Source: Nitrospira sp. (lineage in GTDB: Bacteria > Nitrospirota > Nitrospiria > Nitrospirales > Nitrospiraceae). From it: DNA of 64,000 bases. Shown one piece after another: positions 44,935 to 52,329 of the stretch (its first letter is position 1; every line of letters begins with the position of its first letter). The stretch is taken from NCBI GenBank assembly GCA_029194535.1, contig JARFXR010000001.1:124001-188000 (forward strand), given 5' to 3'. Under the pieces are notes generated by a model that did no database searches, was not told the origin of the DNA, and saw only the letters and a list, made by a program, of their open reading frames with translations. The position numbers and the translations under genes are program-made.

Positions 44935-45034
44935 CTCCTTCAGAAGCGTGGGAGCGGAGTGAAGAGTCGAGGTGAATCCCGGCGTCCTATTGCTTGCATG
45001 CTGCGCGGTCCCGACGTCTCAGGAATGCCGCCGC

Positions 45035-45178
45035 CTAAGCAGTGTGGCGTGCCGTGGGGCTTAAACGTAGATACCCACGCCCTTCCGGGCGTGGCACTCT
45101 CAGAATTCAAGCTGCGCTTGTCCAGCGTGAGACGCTGGACCTTGCTCTCACCCCCGCCCTACCAGGCGGGGACCTCTC
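45035..45178 (+). repeat. Three consecutive hairpins, like an IS200/IS605 right end
   Basis: ccacgccc-ttcc-gggcgtgg (about 45074-45093), tccagcgt-gag-acgctgga (about 45120-45138) and cccgcc-ctacca-ggcggg (about 45153-45170) are perfect stems in about 100 bases. The first, following a ggggcttaaacgtagatac string, resembles the subterminal hairpin beyond tnpB in IS200/IS605 elements. No transposase frame remains. Confidence 0.5.
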
Positions 45179-45188
45179 GTTAATTTAG

Positions 45189-45540
45189 ATGGCATGCGAT
45201 AGTGATCGTATAAATCATGAATCCACGAAAAGCAAACATCACGTCCTTCTTCACCACCTAGTTGATTTGTGGGCCGAGACCGTACGACTGGCTCCTGACT
45301 GCGCTGGTGTTGAGATTCAGCAAGTTGAGAGCAGTGGCTCCTGTGGGGCCCGGGTGGTCATTGGCGATTTGCGAGTAGAAATAACCATGCAGCCCGATGG
45401 ACAGAAAATTGCTCACAAGTTGGTTGGTGACGTACTCAAGGTGGAATTCAGGAGCAGTCCAGTAATCGGTATGCGGGTTGGTGGTGTTGGCCATCAGGCC
45501 TCCCGTCATGAACAGCTCCGTCCCAGATTTTCGTGAAAAA
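45189..45540 (-). pseudogene. Broken second copy of the MetA/SphA-like porin
   Basis: Reverse strand. T-G-G-L-M-A-N-T-T-N-P-H-T and Y-W-T-A-P-E-F-H-L-E-Y match the porin at 37915-38973 closely at DNA and protein level, over its last 120 or so residues. A stop interrupts after G-L-G-P-Q-I-N, and the frame resumes shifted as F-S-W-I-H-D-L-Y-D-H-Y-R. The N-terminal two thirds are absent; similarity ends at about 45540. Confidence 0.85.
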
Positions 45541-45782
45541 AAGGTGCGGGTGGGTTCAACCAGTCACGGCCAATGGTGGTGCCGCTCCGGCAGGGTGACG
45601 CCGTGTTGTTCGCCGTCCGCCATCGTCCTGTGAAGAGTATCCGCGGTTGGCACCGCGTCACGCTTCGTCACGGGGTCAGCCGCCTTCGCTCCGGGCAACG
45701 ATACAGTCTCGGTCTGAGATTCCACGACCCCGCCTGAGACATCCCGAAGTCCCGACAGCATCCGAAGGACCGGGCCCGTCGG
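45541..45782. other. Spacer at the end of the island, no gene seen
   Basis: About 240 bases between the porin remnant and the stop of the pentapeptide gene. No frame or repeat to report. Confidence 0.3.
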
Positions 45783-47216
45783 TTACGGCGCCCGCTTCTT
45801 GGCGGGAGACGGAGGCCGGCAGGGGCCGGGCCGATTCAGATCGTTCGGCAGAGTCGTCCGGGCATCGACGCAGGCGGAGTCGAGCTGGGCCTGCGTGAGA
45901 CCCGTCACGGAGCCGAGGTCGGCTCCCTGCAAGTCGGCCTGGTGCAGGTCCGCATCGTCGAGCCGGGCGCCGGTCAGATCTGCTCCCGAGAAATTCGCGC
46001 CCCGAAGATCCGCCTCCTGCAGGTTGGCATGCGCGAGTTTCGCGCGGCTGAAGTCGGCTGCGCGCAGGTCGGCCGACACCAGATTGGCGGATTCCAAGGT
46101 CGCATCGTTGAACCGGGCGTTCCGCAACGAGACCTTCGGCGCATAGGTTTCACTGAGGTCGGCGGCCGTGAACGTGGCTCCTGTTCCGGTCGTGCCGATG
46201 AGAATCGCGTGGTCCATCCGGGCATTCCGGAAGTCGGCTCCATCCACCATCGCAAGGTAGATGACGGCCATTCTGAGGTTGGCGGCCCGTAGATTGGTGC
46301 CGGCGAGCCTTGCGCCTTCGAGGTTGACCCCCTCAAGGTCGGCTCGGTGGAAGTTCGCCGCCTGCAAGTCAGAAAACCGGAGGTCGGCTCCCCTCAACAG
46401 CGCATCCTGGAAGTTTGCTTCCGTCAGGTCGGCCTCATCGAAGTAGGCTCCCTCCAGGTCCGCGTCGATGAGCTGGGCTCCGCGCAGAAGCGCGCCGTCG
46501 AACAGAGCGCCTTGCAGATTTGCCCCTTTCATATGGGCCTTGCTCAGGTCGGTGCGGCGGAGGTCCGCTTCCAGCAGATCGGCGCCGGAGAAAATCGCAC
46601 GAGGCAGGAGGGCTCCGTAAAAGTGACCGTCCGCGAGGTCGGCATCGGTGAAATCGGCGGCGGTCAGATCCGCCCCTTCAAAATGAGCCCGTTCCAGAGC
46701 GGACTCCCGAAGGCGGGCTCCGATCAGAGCCGCCCCCAAGAAGGCCGCTTCGTCCCCGACGGCGCGCGAAAGATCCGCACCAGACAGCCGGGCCCGCCGT
46801 AGATCGGCCCCGGAGAGGTTGGCCGCCTGCATGCGCGCCTTCGTGAGATCCGCCTCGGCCAGTCTGGCCTGAGCCAGCGCACTCCGTGATAGGTCGGCTT
46901 GCCCCAGCAGGGCACCCTCCAGGTCGGCCCGCTCCAAATTCGCGCCCGCGAGCTGGGCCCGACGCAGATCCGCCTGACACAGGTTGGCCTTCCGATGGCC
47001 GGGATGATGCCGCTGCTCCAGCCACTGACCGTGTGACCGGACGACGGCCTGCAACACCTTCGCGGAGACCGGCTTCCTCTTGTAGGGACCGGCGCAGGTT
47101 TTCGCCGGCGGCGGCGATCCGGTTCCCTCCGTGACGGCGAAGACCGTCACGGGCGCGAACAGAGCGGCGGTGAGTATTCCGGGAACCATCCACGACCGAA
47201 GAGCGGTATGCCTCAC
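45783..47216 (-). CDS. Exported pentapeptide-repeat protein
   Basis: 477 residues. GTG 47216 is taken as start since AAGGAGA lies about six bases before it. A signal peptide (V-P-G-I-L-T-A-A-L-F-A-P-V-T-V-F-A) is followed by a short linker and then about 65 consecutive A(D/N)Lxx pentapeptides from about residue 90 to 440, forming a right-handed square beta helix. C-terminal G-L-T-Q-A-Q-L-D-S-A-C caps the helix. The repeats are of the usual A-D-L-x-x/A-N-L/F-x-x type. Such rods are structural, and here the signal peptide puts it in the periplasm or outside. Third gene of the HPF-cytochrome operon. Confidence 0.85.
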   Translation of the reverse strand: MRHTALRSWMVPGILTAALFAPVTVFAVTEGTGSPPPAKTCAGPYKRKPVSAKVLQAVVRSHGQWLEQRHHPGHRKANLCQADLRRAQLAGANLERADLEGALLGQADLSRSALAQARLAEADLTKARMQAANLSGADLRRARLSGADLSRAVGDEAAFLGAALIGARLRESALERAHFEGADLTAADFTDADLADGHFYGALLPRAIFSGADLLEADLRRTDLSKAHMKGANLQGALFDGALLRGAQLIDADLEGAYFDEADLTEANFQDALLRGADLRFSDLQAANFHRADLEGVNLEGARLAGTNLRAANLRMAVIYLAMVDGADFRNARMDHAILIGTTGTGATFTAADLSETYAPKVSLRNARFNDATLESANLVSADLRAADFSRAKLAHANLQEADLRGANFSGADLTGARLDDADLHQADLQGADLGSVTGLTQAQLDSACVDARTTLPNDLNRPGPCRPPSPAKKRAP

Positions 47217-47259
47217 CAGATTTCTCCTTGGGAGCACCGGCCGATGGAGGCCGGACTCG

Positions 47260-47619
47260 TCATTGTCCCTGCATCGCCAGCCGTCGGACGTAGGCCACCA
47301 CGTCCTGCATCTCTCCGTCAGTGAGCTGCCCGCGCCATGCATGCATCGGACTGAAGACCATGCCGTGCTCGACCGTTCTGAGCAGATCTTCGTCCGACTT
47401 GAGGTAGGAGCCGAACCGGTGAAAATCGGCCGGCCTCACTCGCAGTGATGCGGCCTCCGGCCCGTCTCCCCAACCGCCCGGTCCGTGACAACTCTGACAA
47501 TGTCGCTCGTATACCTGCTTCCCGCGCGTGACATCGGGAGGATAGTCCTGAGCCAGGAGGGTCGACGGCGCCACTAGAATCGAGAGGATCAAACAGCTCC
47601 CCCGCAACGATCGGGGCAT
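47260..47619 (-). CDS. Small periplasmic c-type cytochrome
   Basis: 119 residues. Signal peptide 1-23 (I-L-S-I-L-V-A-P-S-T-L-L-A), then one haem site C41-Q-S-C44-H45 in Y-E-R-H-C-Q-S-C-H-G-P-G-G. The distal ligand is probably the methionine in G-M-V-F-S-P-M-H-A-W. The layout is cytochrome c class I, near cbb3-type/diheme-like c domains (C-terminal V-V-A-Y-V-R-R-L). ATG 47619 has GAGG upstream; a longer start at 47667 would spoil the signal peptide. Located 54 bases after the hibernation-factor gene and 43 before the pentapeptide gene. Confidence 0.88.
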   Translation of the reverse strand: MPRSLRGSCLILSILVAPSTLLAQDYPPDVTRGKQVYERHCQSCHGPGGWGDGPEAASLRVRPADFHRFGSYLKSDEDLLRTVEHGMVFSPMHAWRGQLTDGEMQDVVAYVRRLAMQGQ

Positions 47620-47673
47620 GTGGCGCCTCAACTCTTCTTCAACGATTCCTTTCCGCAGTCGAGACATCGATAA

Positions 47674-48013
47674 TCATACATCGGCATTGGACACCTCACG
47701 AACCTTCTTCTTCGCCCGTTTTTCACGGAATTTCCGGAGTTCGATACCCACAGCTTCAAAGGCCTTACGGATTGCTCCCTCGAACGTCTTGTTGTCCTTG
47801 CGCGCGCTGATGGTATGCCGTCCCGGCAACGAAACGACTACGAGAGCTTCGGCGACATCAGAAGATTTCTTGTGATGAACGTTTTTGGTCAACGTCACCC
47901 GCCCATAGACCAGGTCGTCGTGCCCCCGCTGCAGGGCAGCCATCCGTGCTTCGATCTCTCGTCTCCAGCGAGGGGGTCATTCCGACATGACGGCGCTCGA
48001 CCTCCAAGTTCAC
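47674..48013 (-). pseudogene. Frameshifted ribosome hibernation factor (HPF/RaiA family)
   Basis: GTG 48013 with AGGAGGT starts a frame reading V-N-L-E-V-E-R-R-H-V-G-M-T-P-S-L-E-T, the N-terminus of HPF/sigma-54-modulation proteins. Near 47955-47965 one extra base shifts the frame; the rest continues as I-E-A-R-M-A-A-L-Q-R-G-H-D-D-L-V-Y-G-R-V-T-L-T-K, with T-I-S-A-R-K and the long basic C-terminal helix. Restoring gagacggagatc would make one continuous gene of about 112 residues. It could be a true mutation, a sequencing error or a programmed shift. A sigma-54-like promoter stands 40-55 bases upstream. Confidence 0.75.
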
Positions 48014-48048
48014 GGGACCTCCTCAGGTAACCTCTTCCCGCGCATAGG

Positions 48049-48068
48049 TCCAGCAAAGGACATGCCGC
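48049..48068 (-). promoter_or_regulatory. Sigma-54-like promoter before the hibernation-factor operon
   Basis: On the reverse strand the sequence is CGGCATGTCCTTTGCTGG: GG and GC spaced by exactly ten bases, with GGCA and TTTGCT around them, matching the TGGCAC-N5-TTGC(A/T) form. The distance to the GTG start (48013) is about 36-50 bases. Found by eye, not scored. Confidence 0.55.
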
Positions 48069-48277
48069 TCTTGGAGCCGAGTCCGGGGTGAGAGATGCCA
48101 GGCTAGAGGTTGATATTTATGCCGCTTGGATCTCATCCGACTCTTCACCTCGTGCTCCTGTCGCATTATTCCTCAGATCCCTTCCCCGCTGTTGAAGCCG
48201 AATGGGACAACAGGGTTGCGGGAACGAAGACTCGTGGTAGAAACCTTCTGGAACGTGCCTTGCGTAAGCGGCTGGTG

Positions 48278-49363
48278 ATGCCGACGCTCACGAAACAAAA
48301 CCTTGCCGGTTACCTCCGGGACCGCTTCGGGCCGAAGACCACTCTCCTGTCCTATGGGCCGATCGGCAAGGACAACTTTGTGGGAACGCACAAGCAGTAC
48401 GGCTACGGGGCACCGGTCAGAATCACCTTCCGGATCGGGCGAGCGGTCAGCTCCGCCGTGATTGAAACCATCACCCCCGGTCCCTTCGGCCATGAGCACA
48501 TGGCCGATCGCGCTCAAGCCCTCCTCTGGGATTACGAGTCGTACGGCCGCCTGCCCCGTCACGTGAAAGCCCTCGATGTCGGCGCCTTCACCGCAGACCA
48601 GAAGATGTTTTCAGTCTCTCGGGCACACGAGTTTTTCGTGTTGAACGAATGGGCGGAGGGGACCGGCTATCAGGCGGATCTCGAGCGCCTCAGGAAAGGG
48701 CACAGTTTGCGACAGCTAGACCGGCAACGGACGGTTACGTTGGCCCGCTACCTGGCAAAGATCCACGCGCGGAAGCGCCGGGATCCCGATCTCTATAAGC
48801 GCCGGCTACGGGAGCTCATCGGCCATGGCGAATGCATCATGGGGCTGACCGACAGCTATCCCACACGACCAGGTTTCATTACCAAGAGATTGCTCCGGAC
48901 GATTGAAGACTCCTGCAATCGCCGGCGGTGGCAGCTCCGCGACGAGGGCGATCGGCTCTCCCAGGTGCATGGGGATTTTCACCCGTACAATGTGCTGTTT
49001 CGAACCGGAACAGATTTCTCGGTGCTGGACCGGTCGCGCGGCGAATGGGGCGAGCCGGCCGACGACGTAACGGCCATGACGATGAACTACGTGCTGAATT
49101 CCTTGATTCAATGGGGGAAACTTCAAGGGCCGTTCGAGATCCTGTTCCGGAGGTTTTGGGAGGCCTATGTCGAGGCCAGCGGTGATCAGGAGGTTATGGC
49201 CGCCGCCGCACCTTTCTTTGCCTTCCGCGGCCTCGTCGTCGCCAGCCCGGTCTGGTACCCCAACCTGCCGATCCGGGTCCGTCGGAGCATCTTTCATTTC
49301 ATCATCAACGTCCTCGATACACGACGGTTTGAGCCGGACCGGGTAAATGAGTATTGCCGATGA
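48278..49363 (+). CDS. Aminoglycoside-phosphotransferase-fold (APH) kinase
   Basis: 361 residues from ATG 48278. The kinase-like fold shows H-G-D-F-H-P-Y-N-V-L-F, the Brenner catalytic motif HGDxHxxN, followed by the metal-binding D in V-L-D-R-S-R-G-E-W-G-E-P-A-D-D-V. The N-lobe contains the G-x-x-N-F-V-G nucleotide region and a conserved lysine strand is not obvious. Family members phosphorylate small molecules or sugars; the substrate here is unknown and antibiotic modification should not be assumed. A longer frame reaches 48110, but residues before 48278 have no family character. The CysC-like kinase follows after ten bases. Confidence 0.75.
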   Translation: MPTLTKQNLAGYLRDRFGPKTTLLSYGPIGKDNFVGTHKQYGYGAPVRITFRIGRAVSSAVIETITPGPFGHEHMADRAQALLWDYESYGRLPRHVKALDVGAFTADQKMFSVSRAHEFFVLNEWAEGTGYQADLERLRKGHSLRQLDRQRTVTLARYLAKIHARKRRDPDLYKRRLRELIGHGECIMGLTDSYPTRPGFITKRLLRTIEDSCNRRRWQLRDEGDRLSQVHGDFHPYNVLFRTGTDFSVLDRSRGEWGEPADDVTAMTMNYVLNSLIQWGKLQGPFEILFRRFWEAYVEASGDQEVMAAAAPFFAFRGLVVASPVWYPNLPIRVRRSIFHFIINVLDTRRFEPDRVNEYCR

Positions 49364-49373
49364 TCGGTGATCG

Positions 49374-49970
49374 ATGGTGCCTGATGACAAACTCTCGCCG
49401 AGGCGGCGGTTGAATCCTGATCACACCTCATCCAGAACGCCTCGCCTGTCTCCTTTCGCCGTCTGGCTTACCGGGCTTCCGGCGTCGGGAAAGAGCACGA
49501 TCGTCTCCCGGCTGCGGCCTGAGCTGGAAGCCCTGGACTTGACCGTGGAGGTGCTGGAATCAGACGAAGTGCGACGCATTCTCACTCCCACCCCTACGTA
49601 CTCGGAGATGGAGCGGGATTTGTTCTACCGTGCCCTGGCCTTTCTGGGCGCGCGTCTGGTCGCACACGGTGTCACGGTGCTGTTCGACGCCACAGCCACG
49701 AAACGGAGTCATCGGGATCTGGCTCGAGCGCTTATCCCACGTTTCATCGAGGTGTCCGTGGAGTGCCCGCTGGAAGTCTGCATACGGCGAGATTGCAAGG
49801 ATACCTACCGTCGCGGCAGCAGGGGAGACACATCGACTGTGCCCGGCTTACAGGTACCCTACGAGCCGGCAGCGGATCCGGAATTGCGGATCGACACCAC
49901 CGCCGTCTCTCCGGCGGACGCCGCCCGGGAGATCGTCACCCTCATCCGGACGCGATGGTCCGCCCTTTGA
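49374..49970 (+). CDS. Adenylylsulfate-kinase-like P-loop kinase
   Basis: 198 residues. P-loop G-L-P-A-S-G-K-S-T at about residues 34-42, then L-E-S-D-E-V-R-R-I-L-T-P in the place of the D-G-D-x-x-R of CysC, and T-V-L-F-D-A-T-A, which is the Walker-B-type strand. The last third has the C-P-L-E-V-C-I-R-R-D lid region and P-Y-E-P. So the fold is APS-kinase-like, but the nucleoside-side motif departs from classical CysC; phosphorylation of another small molecule is possible. It starts about ten bases after the APH kinase, so the two may act in one pathway. Confidence 0.7.
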   Translation: MVPDDKLSPRRRLNPDHTSSRTPRLSPFAVWLTGLPASGKSTIVSRLRPELEALDLTVEVLESDEVRRILTPTPTYSEMERDLFYRALAFLGARLVAHGVTVLFDATATKRSHRDLARALIPRFIEVSVECPLEVCIRRDCKDTYRRGSRGDTSTVPGLQVPYEPAADPELRIDTTAVSPADAAREIVTLIRTRWSAL

Positions 49971-49977
49971 CTGCCGG

Positions 49978-50406
49978 CTAGTGCAATACGAGAAGGGGAC
50001 ATGGCATCTTATGCAATACCGCGTGCGAAACGCTGCCGAGCACCCGCTCCTTGATCGGCCCAAGCCCTCGCGCGCCCAGCATGACCAGATCGACTTGCTC
50101 CTCCTCCACCTTGGTCGCAATCACCTCGGCCGGCGAGCCAACTCGAAGCATCTTGGCGGCGGGGCCTGCATGAGGCGGGAGCAGCGATTGCATTCGGTCC
50201 AACAACCGTTCACCGTCTTCACGCATGCTCCGCTCGAGCCCGTGATAGAGTTCCTCCGCCACATCCGGCATCATCATCGGATAGGCGGGTCTCGGGACGT
50301 TGAGGACATGAAGCAGGACGAGCCGGTCCGCCCTCCGAAAGTACCTCAAGGCCCGAACCACTTTAAGCGATGGATCCGATCCGTCAACGGCCAACATGAT
50401 CTTCAT
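49978..50406 (-). CDS. Universal stress protein, single domain
   Basis: 142 residues. M-K-I-M-L-A-V-D-G-S starts the UspA fold; the ATP-binding motif G-x2-G-x9-G(S/T) is G-A-R-G-L-G-P-I-K-E-R-V-L-G-S-V-S, so it is the nucleotide-binding kind. ATG 50406 has AGGAG six bases upstream and lies inside the end of the hydrolase gene, a short overlap that implies coupling. Such proteins help survival under energy or oxidative stress; partners are unknown. Confidence 0.92.
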   Translation of the reverse strand: MKIMLAVDGSDPSLKVVRALRYFRRADRLVLLHVLNVPRPAYPMMMPDVAEELYHGLERSMREDGERLLDRMQSLLPPHAGPAAKMLRVGSPAEVIATKVEEEQVDLVMLGARGLGPIKERVLGSVSHAVLHKMPCPLLVLH

Positions 50407-51070
50407 CGACGACTCCTGCTCCCTCTGACGCAAATACCTGTTGAAACCAGTTCAGCGCCTCGCCGGCGACCTGCTCCAGCGTTCCCGGTTCTTCGAACAA
50501 ATGGGTCGCGCCAGGGACTATGATGAGTCGCTTCCGGCAGGTCAGCAAACCGGCAGCAGCCCGATTCAGCTTGATGACCTCCTCGTCGTGTTCACCGACG
50601 ATGAGGAGGGTCGGAGCCTGTACTTGCGCGAGATACGGCTCGGCCAGATCCGGCCGCCCGCCGCGCGAGACAATCGCCCTGATCGAAGAGGGGACTCGGG
50701 CCGCGGCCCGTAGCGCCGCGCCCGCGCCGGTGCTCGCCCCGAAGTAGCCGTGCGGGAGCGGCTTGGTCAGCACGTCTTGTCTTAACCACCGGCCGGCGAT
50801 CAATATTCGGTCCGCAAGGAGGTCGATGTCGAAGACGTTACGACGATCCTCTGCTTCCCGTTCCGTCAACAGATCCATCAGCAATGTGGCGATTCCGCCC
50901 TGCTGAAGCTGATGCGCGACGTAGCGGTTGCGAGGGCTCAACCGCCCGCTTCCGCTGCCGTGGGCAAAGAGGACAATCCCGGCGGCCCCGTGCGGGAGGC
51001 CGAGAAATCCCTTGAGCACGAGCCTGCCTTCCGACACAGTTACAGGCCGTTCGCAACTTCCATACGGCAT
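50384..51070 (-). CDS. Alpha/beta hydrolase, dienelactone-hydrolase-like
   Basis: 228 residues from ATG 51070, which has GGGGAGG about five bases upstream. The nucleophile elbow is G-A-S-T-G (G-x-S-x-G) in Y-F-G-A-S-T-G-A-G-A-A-L; the acid lies after L-L-I-V-G-E-H-D, and the histidine in G-A-T-H-L-F-E-E-P. The oxyanion strand is V-L-F-A-H-G-S-G-S-G, the typical opening of this hydrolase group. Function not determined; frequently found beside universal stress proteins and phosphoribosyltransferases in Nitrospira-like and other bacteria (inference). Stop overlaps the stress-protein start. Confidence 0.82.
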   Translation of the reverse strand: MPYGSCERPVTVSEGRLVLKGFLGLPHGAAGIVLFAHGSGSGRLSPRNRYVAHQLQQGGIATLLMDLLTEREAEDRRNVFDIDLLADRILIAGRWLRQDVLTKPLPHGYFGASTGAGAALRAAARVPSSIRAIVSRGGRPDLAEPYLAQVQAPTLLIVGEHDEEVIKLNRAAAGLLTCRKRLIIVPGATHLFEEPGTLEQVAGEALNWFQQVFASEGAGVVDEDHVGR

Positions 51071-51166
51071 ACCAGCCTCCCCGTGCTCACCTCTCTTCAT
51101 CAGTCTATGATCATTCCGGAGAGGGTGGATCCATAAGGCGGTGCTTGGTCGAGACAGCGGAAGCAC

Positions 51167-51262
51167 TCAGTGACATTCCATAGGACACAGGAGCAACAGA
51201 TAGACCGCCACCGCCAGCCCCAACGCGATTGCCCCTACGAGTAGCCACCTTCCCTTGGTCAT
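51167..51262 (-). CDS. Very small membrane protein
   Basis: 31 residues: a short basic start (M-T-K-G-R-W), one membrane helix (L-L-V-G-A-I-A-L-G-L-A-V-A-V-Y-L-L-L-L) and C-P-M-E-C-H at the end, a possible metal-binding Cys/Met/His tail. AGGAGG is directly upstream, with ATG 51265 an alternative. Too short for a family call, but the ribosome site and helix argue that it is translated. Confidence 0.5.
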   Translation of the reverse strand: MTKGRWLLVGAIALGLAVAVYLLLLCPMECH

Positions 51263-51529
51263 CATCCTCCTGCTTCTCAAAACGCAACCCACCGGAACTT
51301 TGGAACCAGCAAATCCGATGCCGGTACGCTCTCCGTGAACTGCTTCTGTCACCGGAGGTTTTCTCCTCCCGATAATCCCATCAAGAGCGAGGTGCCCCCT
51401 TCTGCGACAGAAGGCCGCGGCAGTTGTAGCAGGGCTCCCCTCAACGAGCCGAGGAGCAGACAGCCACAAGCCCACAGCAGGCCCTCGATCGGTTGGCGGT
51501 TCAGTCGTCAGTTTTCCTTTTCGTACCAT

Positions 51530-51867
51530 GCGCTATCAGCCATAGTCGCTTCACGCGGCACAGGCTGAATCATCGACCTCCCTGAATTGGCATTGCCCTT
51601 GCTGCACTACTGTCGCAGTGAGGCTATTCCCTTGTTTGACCTGTGCGGGTTCAATCGCGCCGTCACGAAGGGTGCGCCGAGGAAGAGGCCGTCTCGACGT
51701 GGTACCGGGCACTTGGTAGAGTCGGCGCGTAGGACGGCGAGGGAACGGGAGCGAACGACGCAGCCTGTGACCGAGCGCGAAGCAGGTCGGCAGACCCAGA
51801 CGCGCCGCGTGGTTTCGTGCGGCGGATGGTGCGTACCGGCGTCGGGCATTTCAACAGGGAGGTTCTC
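51530..51867. other. Upstream region of the cupredoxin gene
   Basis: About 338 bases without a supported gene. It holds the sigma-54-like site at 51587-51603 and a leader of about 250 bases before the cupredoxin start. Confidence 0.4.
51587..51603 (+). promoter_or_regulatory. Sigma-54-like promoter upstream of the cupredoxin gene
   Basis: TTGGCATTGCCCTTGCT: GG (51589-51590), ten bases, GC (51601-51602), with the TTGGCA and TTGCT context of the consensus. It would give a leader of roughly 250 bases. Seen by eye. Confidence 0.55.
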
Positions 51868-52287
51868 ATGGTGAACGTATGGGGTTGGATGACGGTCGCC
51901 GCATTGTCGGGTCTCTGCTGGCTGGCCACGGTCGTACCGGTGGAATCCCAGGCTGTCCAGAGCGTGGAGGTGACGATCCGCGATTTTACGTTTCTGATCA
52001 CCAAGGAGGTGCCGCTTCGTCTTGGTCTCCCGACCGTCATCCATGTCCGCAACGATGACGCCGAGCGGCACGACTTCGGGTCCACCATGTTCGAAGGACT
52101 GCCCACGAGGATCGAGAAAGACGGCGTCATCGTCTATGGGCGGGGGCTTGAAGGGGTGATGCTCGATCCGAAGCGGGAGGCGACCATCCGCTTCAACATG
52201 GAGCGACCCGGACGCTATACGTTTCGCTGTTCGATTCATCCGAATATGAACGGCGAGTTGCTGCTCTTGAGCGCAGAGGCGGTGTAG
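51868..52287 (+). CDS. Exported cupredoxin (type 1 copper) protein
   Basis: 139 residues. Signal peptide 1-28 ending V-E-S-Q-A. The single beta-sandwich has the four type-1 copper ligands in order: H68 in A-E-R-H-D-F, C121, H124 and M127 in C-S-I-H-P-N-M. This C-x2-H-x2-M spacing is that of compact plastocyanin-like domains. It would carry electrons or store copper in the periplasm. GGGAGG is six bases before ATG 51868. Next gene downstream is a tandem stress protein, separated by about 42 bases holding a short ctgagt-type repeat. Confidence 0.85.
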   Translation: MVNVWGWMTVAALSGLCWLATVVPVESQAVQSVEVTIRDFTFLITKEVPLRLGLPTVIHVRNDDAERHDFGSTMFEGLPTRIEKDGVIVYGRGLEGVMLDPKREATIRFNMERPGRYTFRCSIHPNMNGELLLLSAEAV

Positions 52288-52288
52288 C

Positions 52289-52329
52289 TGCAGAGTTCTG
52301 AGTCATGAGTCCCGAGGGCTGAGTTACGA
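52289..52329. repeat. Short ctgagt-type intergenic repeat
   Basis: The 40 bases between the cupredoxin and the stress-protein gene contain gttctgagt, catgagt and ggctgagtt words, the same vocabulary as the palindrome inside the P-type ATPase gene. Confidence 0.4.

Noticed and set aside
45074-45170. CRISPR-like repeated units
   Set aside because: The three hairpins have different sequences and spacing; there is no direct repeat.
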